From: Pseudomonas frederiksbergensis
GTDB lineage: Bacteria > Pseudomonadota > Gammaproteobacteria > Pseudomonadales > Pseudomonadaceae
Reading direction: 5' to 3'
Assembly: GCF_035751725.1 (NCBI RefSeq)
Contig: NZ_CP142104.1
Span: forward strand, 2,232,001-2,296,000
DNA length: 64,000 nt
In this document: piece by piece, positions 35,046-44,876 of the stretch
Numbering within the stretch: position 1 is the first letter of the stretch
How the letters are laid out: every line of letters begins with the position of its first letter
Program-made: the position numbers and the translations under genes
Notes under the pieces: model-generated
What the model was told of the DNA's origin: nothing
The model's database searches: none
What the model saw: only the letters and a program-made list of their open reading frames with translations

Positions 35046-35270
35046 TTACGGCTGTTTGAAATGCCCCGGAACATCATGTTCCGTTTCGTTTGGCTTAGTT
35101 CTTTTCTGAACTTGCACGTCACTGATCTTGAGGCTCTTAAGTTCAGTGAAGGTCACCCTCAAGAGTGCCTCGGCTTCTTCGGGGCTCAGCGTCTCGGTGT
35201 CACCCGCCAGCACCCGGCTATCGGGTTGACCGTCGGCGATGAAACTGACAATGAATCGATCCTGGCTCAT
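35046..35270 (-). CDS. Small conserved hypothetical protein
   Basis: The 74-residue soluble protein MSQDRFIVSFIADGQPDSRV continues as an acidic segment SPEEAEALLRVTFTELKSL. The start is preceded by GAGGTAGCGA. It is coded in the same direction as the KGG stress protein 60 bp upstream and may share its transcript. No domain is recognised. Confidence 0.65.
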   Translation of the reverse strand: MSQDRFIVSFIADGQPDSRVLAGDTETLSPEEAEALLRVTFTELKSLKISDVQVQKRTKPNETEHDVPGHFKQP

Positions 35271-35332
35271 TCGCTACCTCGACAGTTCAAGCGCCGGGAC
35301 GCAGCAGAGCTGCGCCCCAACGATTCTCCGGG

Positions 35333-35512
35333 TTACGATTTCCTGCCGCCGCCGTGGCTGCGTTCGCCACCTTTGCGGCCAGCTTCAGAAGCTTTCTCCC
35401 GGTCATTTGCGAAGTTGCCGCCCGAAGCGTGTCCGCCTTTCTTGCCGGCTTCGGATGCTTTCTCACGGTCGTTTGCGAAGTTGCCTGGGTTTTTGTTTCC
35501 GCTATTAGCCAT
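35333..35512 (-). CDS. KGG-repeat (Con-10-like) general stress protein
   Basis: The 59-residue hydrophilic protein contains two copies of GNFANDREKASEAGKKGG / GRKGG, the KGG motif of the stress-induced protein family. Gly/Lys-rich composition and lack of hydrophobic core suggest an intrinsically disordered, desiccation- or stationary-phase-type protein. ATG 35512 follows GAGGATTCTC. The 220-bp AT-rich upstream region, with GTTTCGC/GCGAAAC repeats, probably holds a stress promoter. Confidence 0.88.
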   Translation of the reverse strand: MANSGNKNPGNFANDREKASEAGKKGGHASGGNFANDREKASEAGRKGGERSHGGGRKS

Positions 35513-35732
35513 TTCGAGAATCCTCATTTTGGTTAAGCGAGTAAAACGTGCCTCGCAATACTGTGAAAGAAAACGGCAGAAGGAAGTTTAGAAAAAACGT
35601 TTCGCTGGCGACGAGCGGTCGATATTTATATAAGTCCATGGCGAAACCTATACAACCGTTTCGCTTGAACTTATACAGCATCGATTTTGTTAATTAAGTA
35701 AGTCGCGGCAAATGGTATTTATCCATCGAATT

Positions 35733-36296
35733 TCAGTCTTCCCCGCCGCTCACTTTCCAATGCTTGGCTTCAGGCGCAAACACCACCTGTTCAACCCGAT
35801 GCGCTATGCCGAAGGCCAGCGAGTTTTCCGCTGGGATCACCCTCTCCTCGGCGCAAAGGCATTTGAAGATGTCCAGCTGCGTGGCGGCGCCGGCGGTTTC
35901 CTTGACGTAGATTTCCACGTACCGCGCCACGTCGTTGTCCAGGCTGGACAGGTATTCGCGCAAGCGCGAGTGGTCCACCGACTTCTGGCCGAAATACCAA
36001 TTCATCGGGTGGATGAGGAAGCGCGAGTGGGGCGTAGTGGTGCGGTCGCTGGCGGCCAGGTACATGACGATGCCCATCGACTCGATGTTGCCGGCGTTCA
36101 CGGCGCGCACCGGCACGGGGAGTGACTTGATGAAAGTGTAGAGGGTGAATCCGAAGTTGGTGCTACCGCCGACCGTAGAGAGGTTGAGCATCAGCGAGTC
36201 GGCGCCTTTTTCAATGGCCTCCAGACAGTTGTCCCGGAAGCGCTCGGTGGTTCCCTGATCGATCTGGCAATGGAAATGGACGATGTGTTCGGACAT
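35733..36296 (-). CDS. ClpP-class serine protease-like protein, divergent
   Basis: The 187-residue protein has the ClpP/crotonase fold pattern: LMLNLSTVGGSTNFGFTLY, the putative nucleophile Ser in NAGNIESMGIVMYLAASD and the His in RFLIHPMNWYFGQ. The catalytic Asp position of ClpP seems occupied by Glu in CAEERVIPAENS, and the usual GLVD ending is GIAH. The N-terminus lacks the ClpP axial loop and no ClpX/ClpA adaptor gene is nearby. Probably a self-contained peptidase or inactive homologue. Confidence 0.75.
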   Translation of the reverse strand: MSEHIVHFHCQIDQGTTERFRDNCLEAIEKGADSLMLNLSTVGGSTNFGFTLYTFIKSLPVPVRAVNAGNIESMGIVMYLAASDRTTTPHSRFLIHPMNWYFGQKSVDHSRLREYLSSLDNDVARYVEIYVKETAGAATQLDIFKCLCAEERVIPAENSLAFGIAHRVEQVVFAPEAKHWKVSGGED

Positions 36297-36431
36297 CTGA
36301 AACTCCTCTCGACGTCACGCGTTGACGAGTCTGCGGTTCGGCGGCTCTGTACAGTTGGGAGTCCGCCGGCTGTCGGATGTTCCACTTCCGTAACACGCTT
36401 ATCGAGTCCGGCAACGAATCGATCGCTTCGG

Positions 36432-37469
36432 TCAACAGGCTTCGACGGCCTGGGCCATGCGTTGCAGGAACATCGTCAGTGCGGCTTCTTGCGGACTGAG
36501 GCCTTTGCGCACCCGGGGCTTGGGCAGCTCATGCAGCACACCGCGCATGAAGCCTTCCACCACGGCCGGGTGGATGTAGCATTTGCGACAGACGGCAGGG
36601 GTGTTGCCCAACTGCCGGGCGACCTGCCTGACCATCTCGGCCACGTGCCGCTTGGCCTCGGTTTCGGTTTCCCATTGCAGTGTGCGCAGTCCGTCCAGGG
36701 CGGCCGCGCTGCCCGCCCAGGTGCGGTAGTCCTTGGCGGTGAAATCGGCACCGGTGAGCGTCTTGAGGTAGGCGTTGATATCCGAAGACGTGATGGCGTG
36801 ACGCTCGCCGTGTTCGTCCAGGTACTGGAACAGGTTCTGCCCGGGGATCTCCTGGCAACGCTTGACGATCCGCGCCAGGCGCCGGTCCTTGACGGTGATC
36901 TGGTGTTCGATGCCGCTCTTGCCGCGGAACTGGAACGCGATGGCGCTGCCGTTGACCGCGACATGCTTGTTGCGCAACGTGGTCAGGCCGTAGGAGCGGT
37001 TGTCCCGGGCGTATTGGGTATTGCCGACGCGGATCAGGGTCACGTCGAGCAAGGTGATGACCGTTGCCATGACTTTGTCGCGGCTGAAGCCGGGGGTGGC
37101 GAGGATCTCCTCCAGGCGCTTGCGCAACCGGGGCAGGGTGCGGCCGAATTCCAGCATGCGCGAATACTTGTCGGCATCGCGCACTTCGCGCCAGCGCGGA
37201 TGATAACGGTACTGCTTGCGCCCACGGGCATCGCGGCCGGTGGCCTGCAGATGGCCCCGCGGGTCGGTGCAGATCCAGACATCCGTGTAGGCCGGCGGAA
37301 CGGCCAAGGCATTGATGCGCTGGATTTCGGCTGCGTCAGTGATGCGCTCGCCCGAGGGATCGAAATAGCAGAATTTGCCCCGCAGTTTCCTGCGGGTGAT
37401 GCCCGGCGCCGTGTCATCGACGTAATGCAAGTCGGCCGGGAGCGCATCGGGCAGCGGGGTGTCGGGCAT
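36432..37469 (-). CDS. DNA topoisomerase IB (eukaryotic/viral-like)
   Basis: The 345-residue protein has the bacterial topoisomerase IB N-terminal domain (ITRRKLRGKFCYFDPSGERI) and catalytic domain. Active-site Arg/Lys are around LIRVGNTQYARDN and FRGKSG, His/Arg in DFTAKDYRTWAGS, and the nucleophile Tyr in AVCRKCYIHPAVVEGF. It relaxes supercoils through a 3'-phosphotyrosine intermediate. The length fits poxvirus-like bacterial TopIB. It is monocistronic. Confidence 0.94.
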   Translation of the reverse strand: MPDTPLPDALPADLHYVDDTAPGITRRKLRGKFCYFDPSGERITDAAEIQRINALAVPPAYTDVWICTDPRGHLQATGRDARGRKQYRYHPRWREVRDADKYSRMLEFGRTLPRLRKRLEEILATPGFSRDKVMATVITLLDVTLIRVGNTQYARDNRSYGLTTLRNKHVAVNGSAIAFQFRGKSGIEHQITVKDRRLARIVKRCQEIPGQNLFQYLDEHGERHAITSSDINAYLKTLTGADFTAKDYRTWAGSAAALDGLRTLQWETETEAKRHVAEMVRQVARQLGNTPAVCRKCYIHPAVVEGFMRGVLHELPKPRVRKGLSPQEAALTMFLQRMAQAVEAC

Positions 37470-37564
37470 GGTGGATCCTTGGCAATGAATTCAGTTGGCC
37501 TGTGAATTCATTGACCGCTGGCCGTTGCGGTCGTGCCGAGATTCTCATCTCACCCAATCGACCT

Positions 37565-37655
37565 TGTGGGGCGAGACTGCTCGCGAACGCTCTAGACACC
37601 GTCCGATAATTGGAAACTGGCTCACCGTCTTCGCGAGCAGGCTCGCTACCACAGG
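37565..37655. repeat. Inverted pair of REP-like repeats
   Basis: TGGGGCGAGACTGCTCGCGA (37567 on) and TCGCGAGCAGGCTCGCTACC (37631 on) are inverted copies about 45 bp apart, between topoisomerase IB and modC. Confidence 0.65.
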
Positions 37656-37676
37656 GATCTTCTGTGCGCAGAAAGG

Positions 37677-38756
37677 CTACGCCAACACCGCCACAGCCTT
37701 GATCTGCGCCCACAACACTTGCCCGGGATGCAGCTTCAACTGGTCGCGTGAATACCGGGTGATTCGCGCCAGCAGCGGTGTGCCGGTGGCTTCCAGGCGG
37801 ATCAGCACATGGGCGGCGTTGTCACTGGCCAGTTCGCTGACGACCGTCACCGGCAACCGATTGAGGATGCTGGTCTGCGCATCGTTTGCCAGGCTCAGGC
37901 TGACGTCCCGGGCCTGGACCTTGAAACGCAGCGGCTGCCCGACAGCCAGGGGCGTGTGGGTGACCCGCACGTTGAGCTGGCTGTCGGGCAGGGCCAGGGT
38001 GAGCAACTGATAGTCCGGGTTGTAACCGACGACTTTGCCCTGGATCACCACGCCCGCGTCATCGCCCATGGCCAATGGCAGGTCGAGCCGGGCCAGGGTC
38101 TCGCCGATCGGCCCGCTGGCCAAGGCACGCCCGGCCTCCAGCAGTACGATGTGATCGGCCAGGCGCGCCACTTCGTCCTGGGAATGGCTGACGTACAACA
38201 CCGGGATGTCCAGTTCATCGTGGAGCCGTTGCAGGTAAGGCAGGATCTCATTCTTGCGTCGCGTATCGAGGGCCGCCAAAGGCTCATCCATCAGCAACAG
38301 GCGCGGGCTGGTCAGCAAGGCGCGGGCGATGCCGACGCGCTGGCGCTCGCCGCCGGAGAGGTTGTGCGGCGGCCTGTCGAGCAGGTGGCCGATGCCCAGC
38401 AGTCCTGTCGCGTGGTTGATGTCCACGCGCCGTTGCGCCGCGGCAACGCGCTTGAGGCCGAACAAGAGGTTGTCGCGTACCGACAAGTGATCGAACAGGC
38501 TCGCCTCCTGGAAAACGTATCCCAGCGCTCGCTGGTGAGGCGGCACGAAAACCCCACGTTCGCTGTCTTGCCACACCTCGCCATTGACCTCGACGAAGCC
38601 CAGCGTCGGCCGGTCCAGCCCGGCGATGCAGCGCAGGCAGGTGGTCTTGCCGGAGCCGGATTCGCCGTACAGCGCTGTCACTCCACGGCCAGGCAATTGC
38701 AGATCCAGGTCCATGGAAAAATCGCCACGCTCGAGTTGAAATCTCGCCTGGATCAT
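37677..38756 (-). CDS. modC: Molybdate ABC transporter ATP-binding protein ModC
   Basis: The 359-residue protein has Walker [10 protein letters not shown], signature [16 protein letters not shown], Walker [13 protein letters not shown] and the switch His in [11 protein letters not shown]-terminal TOBE (mop) domain after about residue 290 ([20 protein letters not shown]) binds molybdate and can gate transport. It follows modB by 3 bp in modABC. The operon has an exact ModE operator upstream. Confidence 0.96.
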   Translation of the reverse strand: MIQARFQLERGDFSMDLDLQLPGRGVTALYGESGSGKTTCLRCIAGLDRPTLGFVEVNGEVWQDSERGVFVPPHQRALGYVFQEASLFDHLSVRDNLLFGLKRVAAAQRRVDINHATGLLGIGHLLDRPPHNLSGGERQRVGIARALLTSPRLLLMDEPLAALDTRRKNEILPYLQRLHDELDIPVLYVSHSQDEVARLADHIVLLEAGRALASGPIGETLARLDLPLAMGDDAGVVIQGKVVGYNPDYQLLTLALPDSQLNVRVTHTPLAVGQPLRFKVQARDVSLSLANDAQTSILNRLPVTVVSELASDNAAHVLIRLEATGTPLLARITRYSRDQLKLHPGQVLWAQIKAVAVLA

Positions 38757-38759
38757 CGA

Positions 38760-39439
38760 TCAGCTCCAACCGGCGCGGGTACGGCGGCTGGAGTACAGCG
38801 CCAGTAGCACCAGGAAAGAAAACACCAGCATCGCCGCCGCCAGCCAATGGGCCTGGGTGTATTCAAGGGCTTCGACATGGTCGTAGATCTGCACCGACAC
38901 CACCCGGGTCTTCTCGGGGATGTTGCCGCCGATCATCAGCACCACGCCAAATTCGCCGACGGTGTGGGCGAAGCCGAGGATCGCGGCGGTGATGAAGCCG
39001 GGTCGGGCCAAGGGCAGGATGACGCTGAAGAAGGTGTCCCACGGCCCGGCCCGCAGGGTGGCGGCGACTTCCAGTGGACGGCTGCCGATCGCGGAAAAGG
39101 CGTTTTGCAGCGGCTGCACCACAAACGGCATCGAATAGATCACCGAGCCAATCACCAACCCGGTAAAGCTGAAGGTGAGGGTGCCAAGCCCGAGCGCCTG
39201 GGTGACCTGGCCAATCCAACCGTTGGGGCCCAATGCCAGCAGCAGATAAAAGCCGATCACGGTGGGCGGAAGCACCAACGGCAGGGCCACCACCGCGCCC
39301 ACCGGGCCGCGAAGCCGCGACTGGGTGCGCGACAGCCACAGGGCAATGGGCGTGCCGATGAGCAGCAGGATCACCGTGGTCAGCGACGCCAGTTTCAGGG
39401 TCAGCCAGATGGCGGCGTAGTCGGCATCGGTCAGCGGCA

Positions 39440-39440
<1 letters not shown>
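38760..39440 (-). CDS. modB: Molybdate ABC transporter permease ModB
   Basis: The 226-residue permease has five to six helices and the cytoplasmic EAA-like loop [20 protein letters not shown], ending [20 protein letters not shown] 39440 shares one base with the modA stop (TGATG). The longer open frame upstream is a shadow of modA. It forms the membrane channel for molybdate and tungstate. Confidence 0.95.
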
Positions 39441-40239
<799 letters not shown>

Positions 40240-40337
40240 ACCGCTGACAAACGGAACGCGGCGTTTTGTCAGCGTTGGCAGAGAGCCTGTACAGGTGACG
40301 TTGACCGAGCGGCCGCCTTCGCCAGCAGGCGCCCAAG

Positions 40338-41399
40338 TCAGCCCTTGAACCGAGCCAGCGCCTCCTCAGCCAGACGCCGCGTCAGCTCGCCACTGGGCAA
40401 CTCACGCCCCATGGGAAACGCCTGGCCGGCCCAGAGATTGGAGAAGTCAGCTTCGTCCTTCGCGCGAAGGGGCATCAATGCTCCGCCCGCCAGAGGGAAT
40501 GCCGGGGCGAGCGGGCTCATCGGGCCGACTTCGCGCATCACGCGGTTGACGATCCCTCGGGCCGGGCGACCGGTAAACAGGTTGGTGACCGCCGTCTGGC
40601 TTTCCTTGGCCGTGCGCAACGCCCGATGATGGGACGCGCTGATCTTCGCCTCGGGCGTGAACAGATAGGCACTGCCCAGTTGCACCGCCGACGCGCCCAG
40701 GGCAAACGCGGCGACGATTCCCCGTGCATCACCGATACCTCCGGTGGCGATCACCGGCACCTTCACTGCGTCCACGATCTGCGGCAGCAGGGCGAACAGG
40801 CCCACTTGAGTGTTGAGGTCTTCACTGAGGAACATCCCGCGATGACCGCCGGCTTCATAACCCATGGCGATGATCGCGTCGCAGCCGTGCTGTTCGAGCC
40901 AGATGGCTTCCTCGACGGTGGTGGCCGACGAGAGGATTTTCGCGCCGGTGGCCTTGACCCGATCCAGCAACGACTTTTCCGGCAGGCCGAAGTGGAAGCT
41001 GACCACCTTGGGCCGCAGTTCTTCCAGCACGCGACAGGCCGCATCGTCGAATGGCGTGCGATTGGACACTGGCGTCGGCGCGTCGAAATCCACGCCCAGT
41101 TCTTCGTAATAAGGCTTGAGTCGTTGTTTCCAGGCTTCGGCCCGCTGCTCATCAAAAACCGGCGGTTGATGGCTGAAAAAATTCACGCTGAACGGCTTGT
41201 CGGTCTGTTCGGCAATGTCGGTCAGCGCCTGGCGCAGTTGCGCCACATCCAGCATCGCCGCAGGCATCGAGCCCATCCCACCGGCATTGGACGTGGCGAC
41301 TACCATCGCCGGACCGGTCACGCCAGCCAGCGGCCCCTGGATGATGGGATGCTCGATGCCGAGCAGGTCGAGAATGCGGGTGTCTGGCCACTGACTCAT
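40338..41399 (-). CDS. Nitronate monooxygenase family FMN flavoprotein
   Basis: The 353-residue TIM-barrel protein has HPIIQGPLAGVTGPAMVVAT, SNAGGMGSMPA, VSFHFGLPEKSLLDRVKATG, IAMGYEAGGHRG and VIATGGIGDARGIVAAFALG, the FMN-binding and active-site (His in AGGH) blocks of 2-nitropropane dioxygenase/NMO. It oxidises toxic nitronates such as propionate-3-nitronate. ATG 41399 is used; the extension to 41603 is rejected. Confidence 0.92.
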   Translation of the reverse strand: MSQWPDTRILDLLGIEHPIIQGPLAGVTGPAMVVATSNAGGMGSMPAAMLDVAQLRQALTDIAEQTDKPFSVNFFSHQPPVFDEQRAEAWKQRLKPYYEELGVDFDAPTPVSNRTPFDDAACRVLEELRPKVVSFHFGLPEKSLLDRVKATGAKILSSATTVEEAIWLEQHGCDAIIAMGYEAGGHRGMFLSEDLNTQVGLFALLPQIVDAVKVPVIATGGIGDARGIVAAFALGASAVQLGSAYLFTPEAKISASHHRALRTAKESQTAVTNLFTGRPARGIVNRVMREVGPMSPLAPAFPLAGGALMPLRAKDEADFSNLWAGQAFPMGRELPSGELTRRLAEEALARFKG

Positions 41400-41546
41400 G
41401 TCCGGGTGTCTCCGACGGCAGAAGGAAACGCTGTTTTTAGCAGGTGTGACCCGGCCAGGGCCAGTCGAGTTTTTCAATCGATGCCCGGGTTGATCCCGAC
41501 GCAAGGATCGGTACGATGCGGACTTCACCATCAAGGAGCCCGACCC

Positions 41547-42035
41547 ATGGACATGAGACTCAGGACTGTCGACCCCTTCACGGTTGCCGGATTGCAGGTG
41601 CACACCCGTAACGCCGACGAGCAGCAGGGCGAGACCGCGAAAATCGGCCCGATGTGGCAGCAGTTCTTCACCGAAGGGCTGTTCGACCGGATCCCGGCGC
41701 GTCAGTCAGATTCGTTCGTCTACGGGGTGTATTCCGGCTACGAGTCTGATGCCACCGGCTATTTCGACGTGACGGCGGGGGTGCAGGTCGATGCCACGAG
41801 CGCAGGCTACCCCGCCGTGGACATCGAGGGCGGGGATTACCTGGTGTTCTCGGCCAAGGGTGAAATGCCCGATTGCGTGATCCAGGCCTGGGGGCTGATC
41901 TGGGCCTATTTCGCCGATAATCCGCAGACCGTGCGCCGGTTCACCACTGATTTCGAGGTGTACAACGCGCCTGATTCGGTGGCGATCTATATCGGCATTC
42001 AATCCTCAGGCGAGCGTTCCAGCGCCAGCAATTGA
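41547..42035 (+). CDS. GyrI-like/AraC effector-binding domain protein
   Basis: The 162-residue single-domain protein starts MDMRLRTVDPFTVAGLQVHT. It contains QQFFTEGLFDRIPARQSDSF, VYGVYSGYESDATGYFDV, GGDYLVFSAKGEMPDCV and FTTDFEVYN, the SOUL/GyrI-like small-molecule binding (AraC_E_bind) pattern. ATG 41547 follows AAGGAGC; a very long upstream frame is a shadow of the nitronate monooxygenase gene. Its 3' end overlaps the convergent ada gene by 37 bp. Its ligand is unknown. Confidence 0.88.
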   Translation: MDMRLRTVDPFTVAGLQVHTRNADEQQGETAKIGPMWQQFFTEGLFDRIPARQSDSFVYGVYSGYESDATGYFDVTAGVQVDATSAGYPAVDIEGGDYLVFSAKGEMPDCVIQAWGLIWAYFADNPQTVRRFTTDFEVYNAPDSVAIYIGIQSSGERSSASN

Positions 42036-43072
42036 CGCTTGCGCTCCACGCCCCAGCGATAACCCGACAAGTTGCCGTCGCTGCGTACCACGCGGTGGCA
42101 GGGGATCGCCACGGCGAGGCTGTTGGCGCCGCAGGCCTGGGCCACGGCGCGAACCGCTTTCGGCAAACCGATGCGCTGGGCAATCTCGGCATAGCTGGCG
42201 GTGCTGCCCGGTGGGATTTCCCGCAGGGCCTGCCAGACCCGCTCCTGGAACGCCGTGCCGCGCAGGTCCAGCGGCAAGTCCAGGCCCAGGGCCGGCGCTT
42301 CGATGAACCCCACCACTTGGGCGATCAATTGTTCGAATTCCCGGTCGGCGCCGATGAGGTTGGCGCGGCGGAATTTATCTTGCAGGTCGCGCACCAGTGC
42401 GTCCGGATCGTCCCCCAGCAGGATCGCGCACACGCCACGCTCGCTTTGCGCCACCAGGATCGCCCCGAGGGAGCACTGGCCGACGGCAAAGCGAATGTCG
42501 GTGTTTTGCCCGGCGGCCCGGTAGTCCGCGGGTTTCATACCAAGGACTTTGTCGGCGGCTTCATAGAAGCGGCTGTTGGAATTGAAACCTGCGTCGTACA
42601 GCGCTTCGGTGACTGAGCCGGCGTCGGCCAGGCGTTCGCGCACTTTGCGCGAGCGATGGGCGGCGGCGTAGGCCTTTGGGGTCAGGCCGGTGACGGATTT
42701 GAAGACTCGGTGGAAATGAAAGGGGCTCAAGCCTGCCGTCTTCGCGAGGTCATTCAGGCCTGGCAGGTCGTCGGCCGCCTCAATCTGGCGGCAGGCGGCC
42801 GCGACCCGCGCGGCTTGTTGCGCGGCGATCTGGGTCTGGTCCCTCGCCAGGCGTCTGCTGGGGCGGTAGCCGGCCGCCTGGGCCTGTTCCGGCGTGTCGA
42901 AGAATTCGACATTGCGCGGGTTCGGCAGGCGCGACAGGCTGCTGGGGTGGCAATAGATGCCGGTGGTCTTCACGCCATAGACAAATTGCCCGTCGGCGCG
43001 CGCATCCCGTGCGAGCACGGCGGCCCAGCGAGGGTCCTGATCAGGGGCGAGGGTATTCGAAGTGCTGTTCAT
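41999..43072 (-). CDS. ada: Ada-type O6-alkylguanine methyltransferase/AraC regulator with degenerate zinc site
   Basis: The 357-residue protein has an N-terminal Ada domain (GIYCHPSSLSRLPNPRNVEFF), an AraC-type HTH (LAKTAGLSPFHFHRVFKSVT and RSRKVRERLADAG) and a C-terminal methyltransferase domain with Cys325 in AIPCHRVVRSDG. In the N-domain only Cys41 remains: the other three zinc Cys positions are Ser45, Ser72 and Leu75 (YCHPSS and GYRPSRRL). Phosphotriester sensing by zinc-bound Cys is therefore probably impaired, while O6-methylguanine repair looks intact. It is last in the 2OG oxygenase-alkB-ada cluster. Confidence 0.9.
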   Translation of the reverse strand: MNSTSNTLAPDQDPRWAAVLARDARADGQFVYGVKTTGIYCHPSSLSRLPNPRNVEFFDTPEQAQAAGYRPSRRLARDQTQIAAQQAARVAAACRQIEAADDLPGLNDLAKTAGLSPFHFHRVFKSVTGLTPKAYAAAHRSRKVRERLADAGSVTEALYDAGFNSNSRFYEAADKVLGMKPADYRAAGQNTDIRFAVGQCSLGAILVAQSERGVCAILLGDDPDALVRDLQDKFRRANLIGADREFEQLIAQVVGFIEAPALGLDLPLDLRGTAFQERVWQALREIPPGSTASYAEIAQRIGLPKAVRAVAQACGANSLAVAIPCHRVVRSDGNLSGYRWGVERKRQLLALERSPED

Positions 43073-43159
43073 GGTCGTTATTCCATTGGCCCGTTTTGGC
43101 TAGATTAGCGAGCCATCCAGCTGACGACACTCCGGGTCTTGCGGTTGAATTCTGCGCCT

Positions 43160-43837
43160 TTATCCCGCCATGCGGAACGTCAGGTTGATGCGCTGGGCGC
43201 CCAGGTGTGGATGCTCGCCCGGCTTGAGCGGCAGCACACCGTGGTAGCGCAACCGGTCCACGCCACCCCAGACCGCGATGTCGCCGTGGAATAACGGGAC
43301 GCGCTGGCTTTTGTCGCTGCGCTCGAACCCGCCGAACTGGAATGTCGCCGGCAGGCCAAGGGAGAGTGAAACCACGGGGGCTGTCAGGGAACGTTCGTTC
43401 TTGTCCTGGTGCAGCGACATGCGTGCGCCGGGCACGTAGCGGTTGATAAGGCAGGCATCGGGCTCGAAGTGCTCGAACCCCGCCTGCCGGGCAGCAGTAC
43501 GGGCCAGCTCGCGAAACACCGCCGGCATGTCGGGCCAGGGGTGGCCGGTCTGCGGATCATGGGCGGTGTAGCGATAGCCGCTGCGGTCGGTGGTCCAGCC
43601 GAGCGCGCCACAACTGGTCAAGGCCACCGACATGGTGAAACCGCCGGGCGTGACCATCTGCCGGAACGGTGCCGCCTGCAGGACGCTTTCCAGCGCTGGC
43701 AGCAAACGGTCGAGCCAGGGCAGGGCAAACCCGCGCAGCACGAAGGACTGCTGGCCGATCTGTTCGACCTGGCCGGGCGTGGTGGGCGCCTGGTCGGCGA
43801 ACAGGTCGAAGGTGATGGGCGTGTCGTCATTGCGCAT
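43160..43837 (-). CDS. alkB: DNA oxidative demethylase AlkB
   Basis: The 225-residue 2-oxoglutarate/Fe(II) dioxygenase has the HxD metal pair in MSLHQDKNERSLTAPVV, the distal His in LRYHGVLPL and the 2OG-binding Arg in RINLTFRMAG. INRYVPGARM and WPDMPAVFRELA are AlkB-typical. It reverses 1-methyladenine and 3-methylcytosine. Two adjacent ATGs (43840, 43837) are possible starts; both overlap the upstream gene by 11 to 14 bases, implying coupling. Confidence 0.94.
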   Translation of the reverse strand: MRNDDTPITFDLFADQAPTTPGQVEQIGQQSFVLRGFALPWLDRLLPALESVLQAAPFRQMVTPGGFTMSVALTSCGALGWTTDRSGYRYTAHDPQTGHPWPDMPAVFRELARTAARQAGFEHFEPDACLINRYVPGARMSLHQDKNERSLTAPVVSLSLGLPATFQFGGFERSDKSQRVPLFHGDIAVWGGVDRLRYHGVLPLKPGEHPHLGAQRINLTFRMAG

Positions 43838-44546
43838 CATGAAAAATGATCCCGAGTGTATGCCGGCGGCCGCTGTGCACGCGGCTGACGCCGTGGCGCA
43901 AGTTGACTCGATAATAACCTCGAACGCCCTTGACCGGCCGCTGGTGTACGGCAAATACCAAGGCATCGCCTTGTTTCAAGTCGACGACCTGGGGCCGCGA
44001 TTGCATGCGTGGGCGCTGCTCGGTAAGGACAAACTCGCCCCCGGTAAAATCCTCGCCCGGTGCCGATAGCAGGATTGCCACCTGCAACGGGAACACGTGC
44101 TCGCCGTAAAGATCCTGGTGCAGGCAGTTGTAGTCCTCGGGCTCGTACTGCAGGAGCAACGGGGTGGGGCGTTGCTGCCCGGCGGCGTGACAGCGGCGAA
44201 TGAAGTCGGCGTGTTTGTCGGGAAAACGTGGGGCCAGGCCCATGCAATCGTTCCAGCGGTTAGCCACCGCAACCAGCATCGGATAAAGCGACTGGCGCAG
44301 TTGCTGGACAACGTCAGGCAGTGGATAGGCAAAATACTGATACTGGCCGCGACCGAATCCATGGCGCGCCATTATTACCCGCGAACGAAAAAGCCCGGGC
44401 TCGGCGTACAAGCCGCTCAACTGTTGGCATTGCGCCGCCGGCAGCAGGTTGCGAATGATCGCGCAGCCGTCCTGGTCGAGGCTTTCCGCCAGGGTGGGCC
44501 AGTCGAGGTCGGCGAGGTGTTGGGTCAGGGAGGACGTAGTGGACAT
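43827..44546 (-). CDS. 2OG-Fe(II) oxygenase, COG3826-like, linked to alkB
   Basis: The 239-residue protein has a cupin-type dioxygenase core: LHQDLYGEHVFPLQVAILLS (HxD), a distal His in LRHGVSRVHSGRRHTLGII and Arg for 2OG. The N-terminus has SLDQDGCAIIRNLLPAAQCQ. ATG 44546 follows AGGA; the frame extension is rejected. Overlap with alkB suggests one operon induced by alkylation damage. Its substrate (nucleic acid or protein) is unknown. Confidence 0.88.
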   Translation of the reverse strand: MSTTSSLTQHLADLDWPTLAESLDQDGCAIIRNLLPAAQCQQLSGLYAEPGLFRSRVIMARHGFGRGQYQYFAYPLPDVVQQLRQSLYPMLVAVANRWNDCMGLAPRFPDKHADFIRRCHAAGQQRPTPLLLQYEPEDYNCLHQDLYGEHVFPLQVAILLSAPGEDFTGGEFVLTEQRPRMQSRPQVVDLKQGDALVFAVHQRPVKGVRGYYRVNLRHGVSRVHSGRRHTLGIIFHDAQ

Positions 44547-44629
44547 GATTGCAATCCTGTTGGAAGGACTGGTCAGTCTGAAGAATGCCGCGGTGCAGGC
44601 ACCCCGATTCTTGCGGTGTGAAGCGCTTT

Positions 44630-44661
44630 TGTGGCGAGGGAGCAAGCTCCCTCGCCACAGG
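44630..44661. repeat. REP palindrome (canonical copy)
   Basis: TGTGGCGAGGGAGCAAGCTC followed by CCTCGCCACAGG is a perfect REP copy, upstream of the oxygenase start and just past the small protein at 44678. Confidence 0.88.
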
Positions 44662-44677
44662 AAGCTGCTGGCAGGCT

Positions 44678-44848
44678 TCAGAGTGCCTTGCTGACCTTGA
44701 GCTCGGTGATCTCATCACCCGTGTCGCCATGCAGCTTTTTCAGCGTGGCCATGGCTTCTTGGTCAGTGCCGGTTTGCAGTTGCGCGAACTCGAAGCGGCG
44801 TTCACCGTTGAGTTTGTACTTGATAACGTATTTGGTCGTCGGAGCCAC
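44678..44848 (-). CDS. Small conserved hypothetical protein
   Basis: The 56-residue soluble protein runs VAPTTKYVIKYKLNGERRFE and FAQLQTGTDQEAMATLKKLH before ending LKVSKAL. The start is chosen at GTG 44848, with TAGGT seven bases upstream; a TTG at 44869 is the only alternative and has no ribosome binding site. The lysine-rich beta-alpha pattern suggests a small globular protein. It lies 28 bp from the DUF1883 gene and is probably cotranscribed. Confidence 0.7.
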   Translation of the reverse strand: MAPTTKYVIKYKLNGERRFEFAQLQTGTDQEAMATLKKLHGDTGDEITELKVSKAL

Positions 44849-44876
44849 GGTATTACCTATCTTGGGCAAGGGTCGC

